Source of the DNA: Ptiloglossa arizonensis
Taxonomy: Eukaryota > Arthropoda > Insecta > Hymenoptera > Colletidae
Direction of reading: 5' to 3'
NCBI RefSeq assembly: GCF_051014685.1
Contig: NW_027479786.1
Location: 1-64,000 of the forward strand
DNA length: 64,000 bases
Positions within the stretch are counted from its first letter, which is position 1. Every line of letters starts with the position of its first letter. A program made the position numbers and the translations under genes. The notes under the pieces were generated by a model that was not told the DNA's origin, made no database searches, and worked only from the letters and a program-made list of their open reading frames with translations. Shown here piece after piece: positions 29,170-42,540 of the stretch.

Positions 29170-31300
29170 GTTATACGTTATGCGTTATACGTTATGCGTC
29201 TTACGTTTTACGATATACGTTATACGTTATACGTTATACGTTATAAGTTATACGTTATACGTTATACGTTATACGTTATACGTTATACGTTATACGTTAT
29301 ACGTTATACGTTATACGTTATACGTTATACGCTATGCGTTATGCGTTATAGGATATACGTTATGCGTTACAGGATATACATTATACGTTTTACGTTATAG
29401 GTCATACCTTATACGTGATACGTCATACGTTATATGTTATACGTTATACGTTATACGTTATGCGTTATACGTTAGACGTTATACGTTATACGTTATACGT
29501 TATACTTCATACGTTATACGTTATACGTTATGCGTTACAGGATATACGTTATACGTTATACGTTATTGGTCATACCTTATACGTGATACGTCATACGTTA
29601 TATGTTATACGTTATACGTTATACGTTATGCGTTATACGTTAGACGTTATACGTTATACGTTATACGTTATACGTTATACGTTATACGTTACACGTTATA
29701 CGTTATACGTTATACGTTATACGTTATACGTTATGCGTTATACGTTATACGTTATACGTTAAACGTTATACGTTATAGGATATACGTTATGCGTTGCAGG
29801 ATATACGTTATACGTTATACGTTATAGATCATACCTTATACGTGATACGTCATACGTTATATGTTATACGTTATACGTTATACGTTATACGTTATACGTT
29901 ATACGTTATACGTTATACGTTATACGTTATACGTTATACGTTATACGTTATACGTTATACGCTATGCGTTATGCGTTATAGGATATACGTTATGCGTTAC
30001 AGGATATACATTATACGTTTTACGTTATAGGTCATACCTTATACGTGATACGTCATACGTTATATGTTATACGTTATACGTTATACGTTATGCGTTATAC
30101 GTTAGACGTTATACGTTATACGTTATACGTTATACTTCATACGTTATACGTTATACGTTATGCGTTACAGGATATACGTTATACGTTATACGTTCTACGT
30201 TATACGTTAGTCGTTATACGTTATACGTTATACGTTATACGTTATACGTTATACGTTATACGTTATACGTTATACGTTATACGTTATACGTTATACGTTA
30301 TACGTTATACGTTATACGTTATACGTTTTACGTTATACGTTACATGTTATACGTTATACGTTATACGTTATACGTTATACTTCATACGTTATACGTTATA
30401 CGTTATGCGTTACAGGATATACGTTATACTTTATACGTTATTGGTCATACCTTATACGTGATACGTCATACGTTATATGTTATACGTTATACGTTATACG
30501 TTATACGTTATACGTTATACGTTATACGTTATACGTTATACGTTATACGTTATACGTTATACGTTATACGTTATACGTTATACGTTATGCGTTAGAATTT
30601 ATACGTTATACGTTATACGTTATACGTTATACGTTATACGTTATACGTTATACGTTATACGTTATACGTTATACGTTATACGTTATACGTTATACGTTAT
30701 ACGTTACACGTTATACGTTATACGTTATACGTTATACGTTATACGTTATACGTTATACGTTATACGTTATACGTTTTACGTTATACGTTACATGTTATAC
30801 GTTATACGTTATACGTTATACTTCATACGTTATACGTTATACGTTATGCGTTACAGGATATACGTTATACGTTATACGTTATTGGTCATACCTTATACGT
30901 GATACGTCATACGTTATAGGTTATACGTTATACGTTATACGTTATGCGTTATACGTTATACGTTATACGTTATGCGTTAGAATTTATACGTTATACGTTA
31001 TACGTTATACGTTATACGTTATACGTTATACGTTATACGTTATACGTTATACGTTATACGTTATACGTTATACGTTATACGTTATACGTTATACGTTATA
31101 CGTTATACGTTATATGTTATACGTTATACGTTATACGTTATACGTTATACGTTATACGTTATATGTTATACGTTATACGTTATACGTTATACGGTATACG
31201 TTATACGTTATGCGTTAGAATTTATACGTTATACGTTATACGTTATACGTTATACGTTATGCGTTATACGTTATGCGTTATACGTTTTACCATATACGTT
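29170..31300 (+). repeat. Higher-order block F, clean copy 1
   Basis: Order: GTCTTACG, TTTTACGATATACG, ATAAGTT, CGCTATGCG (29,330), a TGCAGG/ATAGATC stretch, CGCTATGCG (29,960), GTTCTACG, ACATG (30,342), GTTAGAATTT, ACATG (30,790), GTTAGAATTT, ACGGTATACG and TTTTACCATATACG. The two CGCTATGCG modules are 630 bp (90 units) apart. The whole order recurs from about 34,240 at offsets of 5,068 and 5,061 bp, and again from about 38,460 in noisy form. Confidence 0.86.
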
Positions 31301-32263
31301 ATACGTTATACGTTATACGTTACAAGTTATACGTTATACGTTATACGTTATACGTTATACGTTATACGTTATACGTTATACGTTATACGTTATACGTTAT
31401 ACGTTATACGTTAGACGTTACACGTTATACGTTATACGTTACACGTTATACGTTATACGTTCTACGTTATACGTTTTACGTTATACGTTCTACGTTATAC
31501 GTTCTACGTTCTACGTTATACGTTATACGTTATACGTTATACGTTATGCGTTATACGTTATACGTTATACGTTATACGTTATACGTTACACGTTATACGT
31601 TATACGTTATACGTTATACGTTATACGTTATACGTTACACGTTATACGTTACACGTTATACGTTATACGTTATACGCTATACGTTATACGTTATACGTTA
31701 TACGTTATACGTTATACGTTATACGTTATACGTTATACGTTATACGTTATACGTTATACGTTATACGTTATACGTTATACGTTATACGTTATACGTTATC
31801 CGTTATACGTTATGCGTTATACGTTATACGTAATACGTTATACGTTATACGTTATACGTTATACGTTATACGTTATACGTTATACGTTATACGTTATACG
31901 TTATACGTTATACGTTATACGTTATACGTTATACGTTATACGTTATACGTTATACGTTATACGTTATACGTTATACGTTATACGTTATACGTTATACGTT
32001 ATACGTTATACGTTATACGTTATACGTTATACGTTATACGTTGTACGTTATACGTTATGCGTTATACGTTCTACGTTATACGTTTCGCGTTATACGTTAT
32101 ACGTTATACGTTATAGGTCATACCTTATACGTGATACGTCATACGTTATATGTTATACGTTATACGTTATACGTTATGCGTTATACGTTATACGTTATAC
32201 GTTAAACGTTATACGTTATACGTTATACGTTATACGTTATACGTTATACGTTATACGTTATAC
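30773..32263 (+). repeat. Tandem duplication G, copy 1 (offset about 1,490 bp)
   Basis: Begins at a TTTTACG-TTACATG pair and includes TTCATACG, GTTAGAATTT, two TATATG units, ACGGTATACG, TTTTACCATATACG, GTTACAAGTT near 31,318, ATCCG, and the TTTCGCG module at about 32,041. All recur 1,484-1,491 bp later (212-213 units). It overlaps the end of block F. Confidence 0.88.
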
Positions 32264-33750
32264 GTTTTACGTTATACGTTACATGTTATACGTTATACGT
32301 TATACGTTATACTTCATACGTTATACGTTATACGTTATGCGTTACAGGATATACGTTATACGTTATACGTTATTGGTCATACCTTATACGTGATACGTCA
32401 TACGTTATAGGTTATACGTTATACGTTATACGTTATGCGTTATACGTTATACGTTATACGTTATGCGTTAGAATTTATACGTTATACGTTATACGTTATA
32501 CGTTATACGTTATACGTTATACGTTATACGTTATACGTTATACGTTATACGTTATACGTTATACGTTATACGTTATACGTTATACGTTATACGTTATATG
32601 TTATACGTTATACGTTATACGTTATACGTTATACGTTATACGTTATATGTTATACGTTATACGTTATACGTTATACGGTATACGTTATACGTTATGCGTT
32701 AGAATTTATACGTTATACGTTATACGTTATACGTTATACGTTATGCGTTATACGTTATGCGTTATACGTTTTACCATATACGTTATACGTTATACGTTAT
32801 ACGTTACAAGTTATACGTTATACGTTATACGTTATACGTTATACGTTATACGTTATACGTTATACGTTATACGTTATACGTTATACGTTATACGTTATAC
32901 GTTAGACGTTACACGTTATACGTTATACGTTACACGTTATACGTTATACGTTCTACGTTATACGTTTTACGTTATACGTTCTACGTTATACGTTCTACGT
33001 TATACGTTATACGTTATACGTTACACGTTATACGTTATGCGTTATACGTTATACGTTATACGTTATACGTTATACGTTACACGTTATACGTTATACGTTA
33101 TACGTTATACGTTATACGTTATACGTTATACGTTACACGTTATACGTTATACGTTATACGTTATACGTTATACGTTATACGTTATACGTTATACGTTATA
33201 CGTTATACGTTATACGTTATACGTTATACGTTATACGTTATACGTTATACGTTATACGTTATACGTTATACGTTATACGTTATCCGTTATACGTTATGCG
33301 TTATACGTTATACGTAATACGTAATACGTTATACGTTATACGTTATACGTTATACGTTATACGTTATACGTTATACGTTATACGTTATACGTTATACGTT
33401 ATACGTTATACGTTATACGTTATACGTTATACGTTATACGTTATACGTTATACGTTATACGTTATACGTTATACGTTATACGTTATACGTTATACGTTAT
33501 ACGTTATACGTTATACGTTATACGTTGTACGTTATACGTTATGCGTTATACGTTCTACGTTATACGTTTCGCGTTATACGTTATACGTTATACGTTATAG
33601 GTCATACCTTATACGTGATACGTCATACGTTATATGTTATACGTTATACGTTATACGTTATGCGTTATACGTTATACGTTATACGTTAAACGTTATACGT
33701 TATACGTTATACGTTATACGTTATACGTTATACGTTATACGTTATACGTT
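32264..33750 (+). repeat. Tandem duplication G, copy 2
   Basis: Repeats 30,773-32,263 in order, with GTTACAAGTT near 32,803 and the TTTCGCG module at about 33,525. Small private differences exist, such as consecutive GTAATACG units near 33,313 and a single instead of double GTTCTACG near 32,990. After 33,750 the sequence returns to monotone array with ATAGGTT units near 33,808 and 33,878 and GTTAGAATTT near 33,970. Confidence 0.88.
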
Positions 33751-34239
33751 ATACGTTATACGTTATACGTTATACGTTATACGTTATACGTTATACGTTA
33801 TACGTTATAGGTTATACGTTATACGTTATACGTTATACGTTATACGTTATACGTTATACGTTATACGTTATACGTTATAGGTTATACGTTATACGTTATA
33901 CGTTATACGTTATACGTTATACGTTATACGTTATACGTTATACGTTATACGTTATACGTTATACGTTATGCGTTAGAATTTATACGTTATACGTTATACG
34001 TTATACGTTTCGCGTTATACGTTATACGTTATACGTTATAGGTCATACCTTATACGTGATACGTCATACGTTATATGTTATACGTTATACGTTATACGTT
34101 ATACGTTATACGTTATACGTTATACGTTATACGTTATACGTTATACGTTACACGTTATACGTTACACGTTATAGGTTACACGTTATACGTTATACGTTAT
34201 ACGTTATACGTTATACGTTATACGTTATACGTTATACGT

Positions 34240-37200
34240 TATGCGTTATACGTTATGCGTCTTACGTTTTACGATATACGTTATACGTTATACGTTATAC
34301 GTTATAAGTTATACGTTATACGTTATACGTTATACGTTATACGTTATACGTTATACGTTATACGTTATACGTTATACGTTATACGTTATACGTTATACGC
34401 TATGCGTTATGCGTTATAGGATATACGTTATGCGTTACAGGATATACATTATACGTTTTACGTTATAGGTCATACCTTATACGTGATACGTCATACGTTA
34501 TATGTTATACGTTATACGTTATACGTTATGCGTTATACGTTAGACGTTATACGTTATACGTTATACGTCATACTTCATACGTTATACGTTATACGTTATG
34601 CGTTACAGGATATACGTTATACGTTATACGTTATTGGTCATACCTTATACGTGATACGTCATACGTTATATGTTATACGTTATACGTTATACGTTATGCG
34701 TTATACGTTAGACGTTATACGTTATACGTTATACGTTATACGTTATACGTTACACGTTATACGTTATACGTTATACGTTATACGTTATACGTTATGCGTT
34801 ATACGTTATACGTTATACGTTAAACGTTATACGTTATAGGATATACGTTATGCGTTGCAGGATATACGTTATACGTTTTACGTTATAGATCATACCTTAT
34901 ACGTGATACGTCATACGTTATATGTTATACGTTATACGTTATACGTTATACGTTATACGTTATACGTTATACGTTATACGTTATACGTTATACGTTATAC
35001 GTTATACGTTATACGTTATACGCTATGCGTTATGCGTTATAGGATATACGTTATGCGTTACAGGATATACATTATACGTTTTACGTTATAGGTCATACCT
35101 TATACGTGATACGTCATACGTTATATGTTATACGTTATACGTTATACGTTATGCGTTATACGTTAGACGTTATACGTTATACGTTATACGTTATACTTCA
35201 TACGTTATACGTTATACGTTATGCGTTACAGGATATACGTTATACGTTATACGTTCTACGTTATACGTTAGACGTTATACGTTATACGTTATACGTTATA
35301 CGTTATACGTTATACGTTATACGTTATACGTTATACGTTATACGTTATACGTTATACGTTATACGTTATACGTTATACGTTTTACGTTATACGTTACATG
35401 TTATACGTTATACGTTATACGTTATACTTCATACGTTATACGTTATACGTTATGCGTTACAGGATATACGTTATACGTTATACGTTATTGGTCATACCTT
35501 ATACGTGATACGTCATACGTTATATGTTATACGTTATACGTTATACGTTATACGTTATACGTTATACGTTATACGTTATACGTTATACGTTATACGTTAT
35601 ACGTTATACGTTATACGTTATACGTTATACGTTATGCGTTAGAATTTATACGTTATACGTTATACGTTATACGTTATACGTTATACGTTATACTTTTATA
35701 CGTTATACGTTATACGTTTACGTTATACGTTAACGTTATACGTTATTACGTTATACGTTATACGTTATACGTTATACGTTATACGTTATACGTATACGTT
35801 ATACGTTATACGTTTTACGTTAACGTTACATGTTTATACGTTATACGTTATACGTTATACTTCATACGTTATACGTTATACGTTATGCGTTACAGATATA
35901 CGTTATACGTTACGTTATTGGTCATACCTTATACGTGTACGTCATACGTTATAGGTTATACGTTATACGTTATACGTTACGCGTTATACGTTATACGTTT
36001 TACGTTATGCGTTAGAATTTATACGTTATACGTTTACGTTATACGTTATACGTTATACGTTATCGTTATACGTTATACGTTATACGTTATACGTTATACG
36101 TTATACGTTATACGTTATACGTTATACGTTATACGTTATATGTTATACGTTATACGTTATACGTTATACTTATACGTTATACGTTATACGTTATACGTTA
36201 TACGTTATACGTTATACGTTATACGGTATACGTTATACGTTATGCGTTAGAATTTTACGTTATACGTTATACGTTATCCGTTATACGTTATGCGTTATAC
36301 GTTATGCGTTATACGTTTTACCATATACGTTATACGTTATACGTTATACGTTCCAAGTTATACGTTATACGTTATACGTTATACGTTATACGTTATACGT
36401 TATACGTTAACGTTATACGTTATACGTTAGACGTTAGACGTTTATACGTTATACGTTACACGTTTACGTTAACGTTTATACGTTATACGTTCTACGTTAT
36501 ACGTTTTACGTTATACGTTATACGTATACGTTATACGTTATACGTTATACGTTATACGTTATACGTTATACGTTATGCGTTATACGTTTACGTTATACGT
36601 ATACGTTATACGTTATACGTTACACGTTATACGTTACACGTTATAGTTATACGTTATATTTAACGTTATAGTTATACGTACGTTATACGTTATACGTTAT
36701 ACGTTATACGTTATACGTTATACGTTATACGTTATACGTTATACGTTATACGTTATCGTTATAGTTACGTTATACGTTATACGTTATACGTTATCGTTAT
36801 ACGTTATGCGTTATACGTTTACGTAATACGTTATACGTTATACGTTATACGTTATACGTTATACGTTATACGTTATACGTTATACGTTATACGTTATACG
36901 TTATACGTTATACGTTATACGTATACGTTTACGTTATAGTTATACGTTATACGTTATACGTTATACGTTATACGTTATACGTTATACGTTATACGTTATA
37001 CGTTATACGTTATACGTTATACGTTATACGTTATACGTTGTACGTTATACGTTATGCGTTATACGTTCTACGTTCTACGTTTCGCGTATACGTTATACGT
37101 TATACGTTATAGGTCATACCTTATACGTGATACGTATACGTTATATGTTATACGTTATACGTTATACGTTATGCGTTTACGTTATACGTTATACGTAAAC

Positions 37201-38460
37201 GTTATACGTTTACGTTATACGTTATACGTTATACGTTATACGTTATACGTTATACGTTATACGTTATACGTTATACGTTATACGTTATACGTTATACGTT
37301 ATACGTTATACGTTATAGGTTATACGTTTATACGTTATACGTTATACGTTATACGTTATACGTTATACGTTATACGTTATACGTTATCGTTATACGTTAT
37401 GGTTATACGTATACGTTATACGTTATACGTTATACGTTATACGTTATACGTTATACGTTATACGTTATACGTTATACGTTTATACGTTATGCGTTAGAAT
37501 TTATACGTTATACGTTATACGTTATACGTTACGTTATACGTTATACGTTATACGTTATACGTTATACGTTATACGTTATACGTTATACGTTATACGTTAT
37601 ACGTTATACGTTATCGGTTTTACGTTATACGTTACATGTTATACGTTATACGTTATACGTTATACTTCATACGTTATACGTTATCGTTAGCGTACAGGAT
37701 ATACGTTATACGTTATACGTTATTGTCATACCTTATACGTGATACATCATACGTTATATGTTATACGTTATACGTTATACGTTATACGTTTATACGTTAT
37801 ACGTTATACGTTATACGTTATACGTTATACGTTATACGTTATACGTTATACGTTATACGTTATGCGTTAGAATTTATACGTTATACGTTATACGTTATAC
37901 GTTATACGTTATACGTTATACGTTATACGTTATACGTTATACGTTATACGTTATACGTATACGTTATAAGTTATACGTTATACGTTATACGTTATACGTT
38001 TACGTTATACGTTATACGTTATACGTTATACGTTATACGTTATACGTTATACGTTATTGGTCATACCTTATACGTGATACGTCATACGTTATAGGTTATA
38101 CGTTATACGTTATACGTTATGCGTTATACGTTATACGTTATACGTTATGCGTTAGAATTTATACGTTATATGTTATACGTTATACGTTATACGTTATACG
38201 TTATACGTTATACGTTATACGTTATACGTTATACGTTATACGTTATACGTTATACGTTATACGTTATACGTTATACGTTATACGTTATACGTTATACGTT
38301 ATACGTTATACGTTATACGTATACGTTATAGTTATACGTTATACGTTATACGTTATCGTTATACGTTATACGTTGTACGTTATACGTTATGCGTTATACG
38401 TTCTACGTTATACGTTTCGCGTTATACGTTATACGTTATACGTTATAGTCATACCTTATA
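34240..38460 (+). repeat. Higher-order block F, copy 2
   Basis: The first 1.45 kb is clean and follows 29,170 in order: CGCTATGCG at 34,398 and 35,021, ACATG at 35,396. From 35,690 it is noisy, but the order continues with ACATG 35,828, TTTTACCATATACG near 36,314, GTTCCAAGTT near 36,350, the TTTCGCG module near 37,036, ACATG 37,634 and a second TTTCGCG module near 38,370. Confidence 0.8.
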
Positions 38461-41400
38461 CGTGATACGTCTTACGTTATATGTTATACGTTATACGTAT
38501 ACGTTATACGTTATACGTTATACGTTATACGTTATACGCTATGCGTTATGCGTTATAGGATATACGTTATGCGTTACAGGATATACATTATACGTTTTAC
38601 GTTATAGGTCATACCTTATACGTGATACGTCATACGTTATATGTTATACGTTATACGTTATACGTTATGCGTTATACGTTAGACGTTATACGTTATACGT
38701 TATACGTCATACTTCATACGTTATACGTTATACGTTATGCGTTACAGGATATACGTTATACGTTATACGTTATTGGTCATACCTTATACGTGATACGTCA
38801 TACGTTATATGTTATACGTTATACGTTATACGTTATGCGTTATACGTTAGACGTTATACGTTATACGTTATACGTTATACGTTATACGTTACACGTTATA
38901 CGTTATACGTTATACGTTATACGTTTACGTTATGCGTTATACGTTATACGTTATACGTTAAACGTTATACGTTATAGGATATACGTTATGCGTTGCAGGA
39001 TATACGTTTACGTTTTACGTTATAGATCATACCTTATACGTGATACGTCATACGTTATATGTATACGTTATACGTTATACGTTATACGTTATACGTTATA
39101 CGTTATACGTTATACGTTATACGTTATACGTTATGTTATACGTTATACGTTATTACGCTATGCGTTATGCGTTAAGGATATACGTTATGCGTTACAGGAT
39201 ATACATTATACGTTTTACGTTATAGGTCATACCTTATACGTGATACGTCATACGGTATATATGTTATACGTTATACGTTATACGTTATGCGTTATACGTT
39301 AGACGTTATACGTTATACGTTATACGTATACTTCATACGTTATACGTTATACGTTATGCGTTACAGGATATACGTTATACGTTATACGTTCTACGTTATA
39401 CGTTAGACGTTATACGTTATACGTTATACGTTATACGTTATACGTTATACGTTATACGTTATACGTTATACGTTATACGTTATACGTTATACGTTATACG
39501 TTATACGTTATACGTTTTACGTTATACGTTACATGTTATACGTTATACGTTATACGTTATACTTCATACGTTATACGTTATACGTTATGCGTTACAGGAT
39601 ATACGTTATACGTTATTACGTTATTGGTCATACCTTATACGTGATACGTCATACGTTATATGTTATACGTTATACGTTATACGTTATACGTTATACGTTA
39701 TACGTTATACGTTATACGTTATACGTTAACGTTATACGTTATCGTTATACGTTATACGTTATCGTTATGCGTTAGAAATTTATACGTTATAGTTATACGT
39801 TATACGTTATACGTTATACGTTATACGTTATACGTTATACGTTATACGTTATACGTTATACGTTATCGTTATACGTTATACGTTATAGTTATACGTTATA
39901 CGTTATACGTTATACGTTATACGTTATACGTTATACGTTATACGTTATACGTTTTACGTTATACGTTACATGTTATACGTTATACGTTATACGTTATACT
40001 TCATTACGTTATACGTTATACGTTATGCGTTACAGGATATAGTTATACGATATACGTTATTGGCATACCTTATACGTGTACGTCATACGTTATAGGTTAC
40101 GTTATACGTTATACGTTACGCGTTTTACGTTATACGTTATACGTTAGCGTTAGAATAATTACGTTATACGTTATACGTTATACGTTTTACGTTATACGTT
40201 ATACGTTATACGTTATACGTTATACGTTATACGTTATACGTTATACGTTATACGTTATACGTTATACGTTATACGTTATATGTTATACGTTATACGTTAT
40301 ACGTTATACGTTATACGCACGTTATCGTTATACGTTTACGTTATACGTTATACGTTTATACGTATACGTTATACGTTATGCGTTAGAATTATACGTTATA
40401 CGTTATACGTTATACGTATATACGTTATGCGTATACGTTATGCGTTTATACGTTTTACCATATACGTTATACGTTATACGTTATACGTTCCAAGTTATTA
40501 TTACGTTATACGTTATACGTTATACGTTATACGTTATACGTTATACGTTATACGTTATACGTTAGATACTACACGTATACGACGTTAGCGTTATACGTTA
40601 TACGTTATACGATACGTTATACGTTATACGTTCTACGTCATACGTTCTACGTTATGTTATACGTTATACGTATACGTTATACGTATGCGTTATACGTTAT
40701 ACGTTATACGTTATACGTTATACGTTACACGTTATACGTTACGTTATACGTTATACGTTATACGTTATACGTTACACGTTATACGTTACACGTTATATTA
40801 TACGTTATACGTTTACGTTATACTTTATACGTTAATACGTTATACGTTATACGTTATACGTTATACGTTATACGTTATACGTTATACGTTATACGTTTTT
40901 ATACGTTATACGTTATACGTTATCGTTATAGTTATGCGTTATACGTTATACGTATACGTTATACGTTATACGTTATACGTTATACGTTATACGTTATACG
41001 TTATACGTTATACGTTATACGTTATACGTTATACGTTATACGTTATACGTTATACGTTATACGTTATACGTTATACGTTATTACGTTATACGTTATACGT
41101 TATACGTTATACGTTATACGTTATACGTTATACGTTATACGTTATACGTTATACGTATACGTATACGTTGTACGTTTACGTTATGCGTTATACGTTCTAC
41201 GTTCTACGTTTCGCGTTATACGTTATACGTTATACGTTATAGGTCAACCTTATACGTGATCGTCATACGTTATATGTTATACGTTATACGTTATACGTTA
41301 TGCGTTATACGTATACGTTATACGTTAAACGTTATACGTTATACGTTATACGTTATACGTTATACGTTATACGTTATACGTTATACGTTATACGTTATAC

Positions 41401-42540
41401 GTTATACGTTATACGTTATACGTTATAGTTATACGTTATACGTTATAGGTTATACGTTATACGTTATACGTTATACGTTATACGTTATACGTTATACGTT
41501 ATCGTTATACGTTATACGTTATAGTTATAGGTTATACGTTATAGTTATACGTTATTACGTTACGTATACGTTATACGTTATAGTTATAGTTATACGTTAT
41601 ACGTTATACCGTTAGAAATACGTTATACGTTATACGTTATACGTTATACGTTATACACGTTATACGTTATACGTTATACGTTATACGTTATACGTTATAC
41701 GTTATACGTTATACGTTATACGTTTACGTTATACGTTACATGTTATACGTTATACGTTATACGTTATACTTCATACGTTATCGTTATACGTTATGCGTTA
41801 CAGGATATACGTTATACGTTATAGTTATTGGTCATACCTTATACGTGTACATCATACGTTATATGTTATACGTTATCGTTATACGTTTATACGTTATACG
41901 TATACGTTATACGTTATACGTTATACGTTATACGTTATACGTTATACGTTATACGTTTACGTTATGCGTTAGAATTTTACGTTATACGTTATACGTTATA
42001 CGTTATACGTTATACGTTATACGTTATACGTTATACGTTATACGTTATACGTTATACGTTATACGTTATACGTTATACGTTATCGTTATAACGTTATACG
42101 TTATACGTTATACGTTATACGTTATACGTTATACGTTATTACGTTATACGTTATACGTTATTGGTCATACCTTATACGTGATACGTCATACGTTATAGGT
42201 TATACGTTATACGTTATACGTTATGCGTTATACGTTATACGTTATACGTTATGCGTTAGAATTTATACGTTTATGTTAACGTTTAACGTTATACGTTATA
42301 CGTTATACGTTATACGATATACTTTATACGTTATACGTTATACGTTATACGTTATACGTTATACGTTATACGTTATACGTTATACGTTATACGTTATACG
42401 TTAACGTTATACGTTATACGTTATACGTTATACGTTATACTGTTATACGTTATACGTTATACGTTTACGTTGTACGTTATACGTTATGCGTTATACGTTC
42501 TACGTTATACGTTCGCGTTATACGTTATACGTTATACGTT
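38461..42540 (+). repeat. Higher-order block F, copy 3 (noisy)
   Basis: The order of landmarks follows 34,240-38,460 at about 4.10-4.14 kb: CGCTATGCG 38,537 and 39,156, ACATG 39,531 and 39,968, TTTTACCATATACG near 40,454, GTTCCAAGTT near 40,488, TTTCGCG-type near 41,167, ACATG 41,738, GTTCGCG near 42,510. The offset drifts because of indels and is no longer a multiple of 7. Confidence 0.75.
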
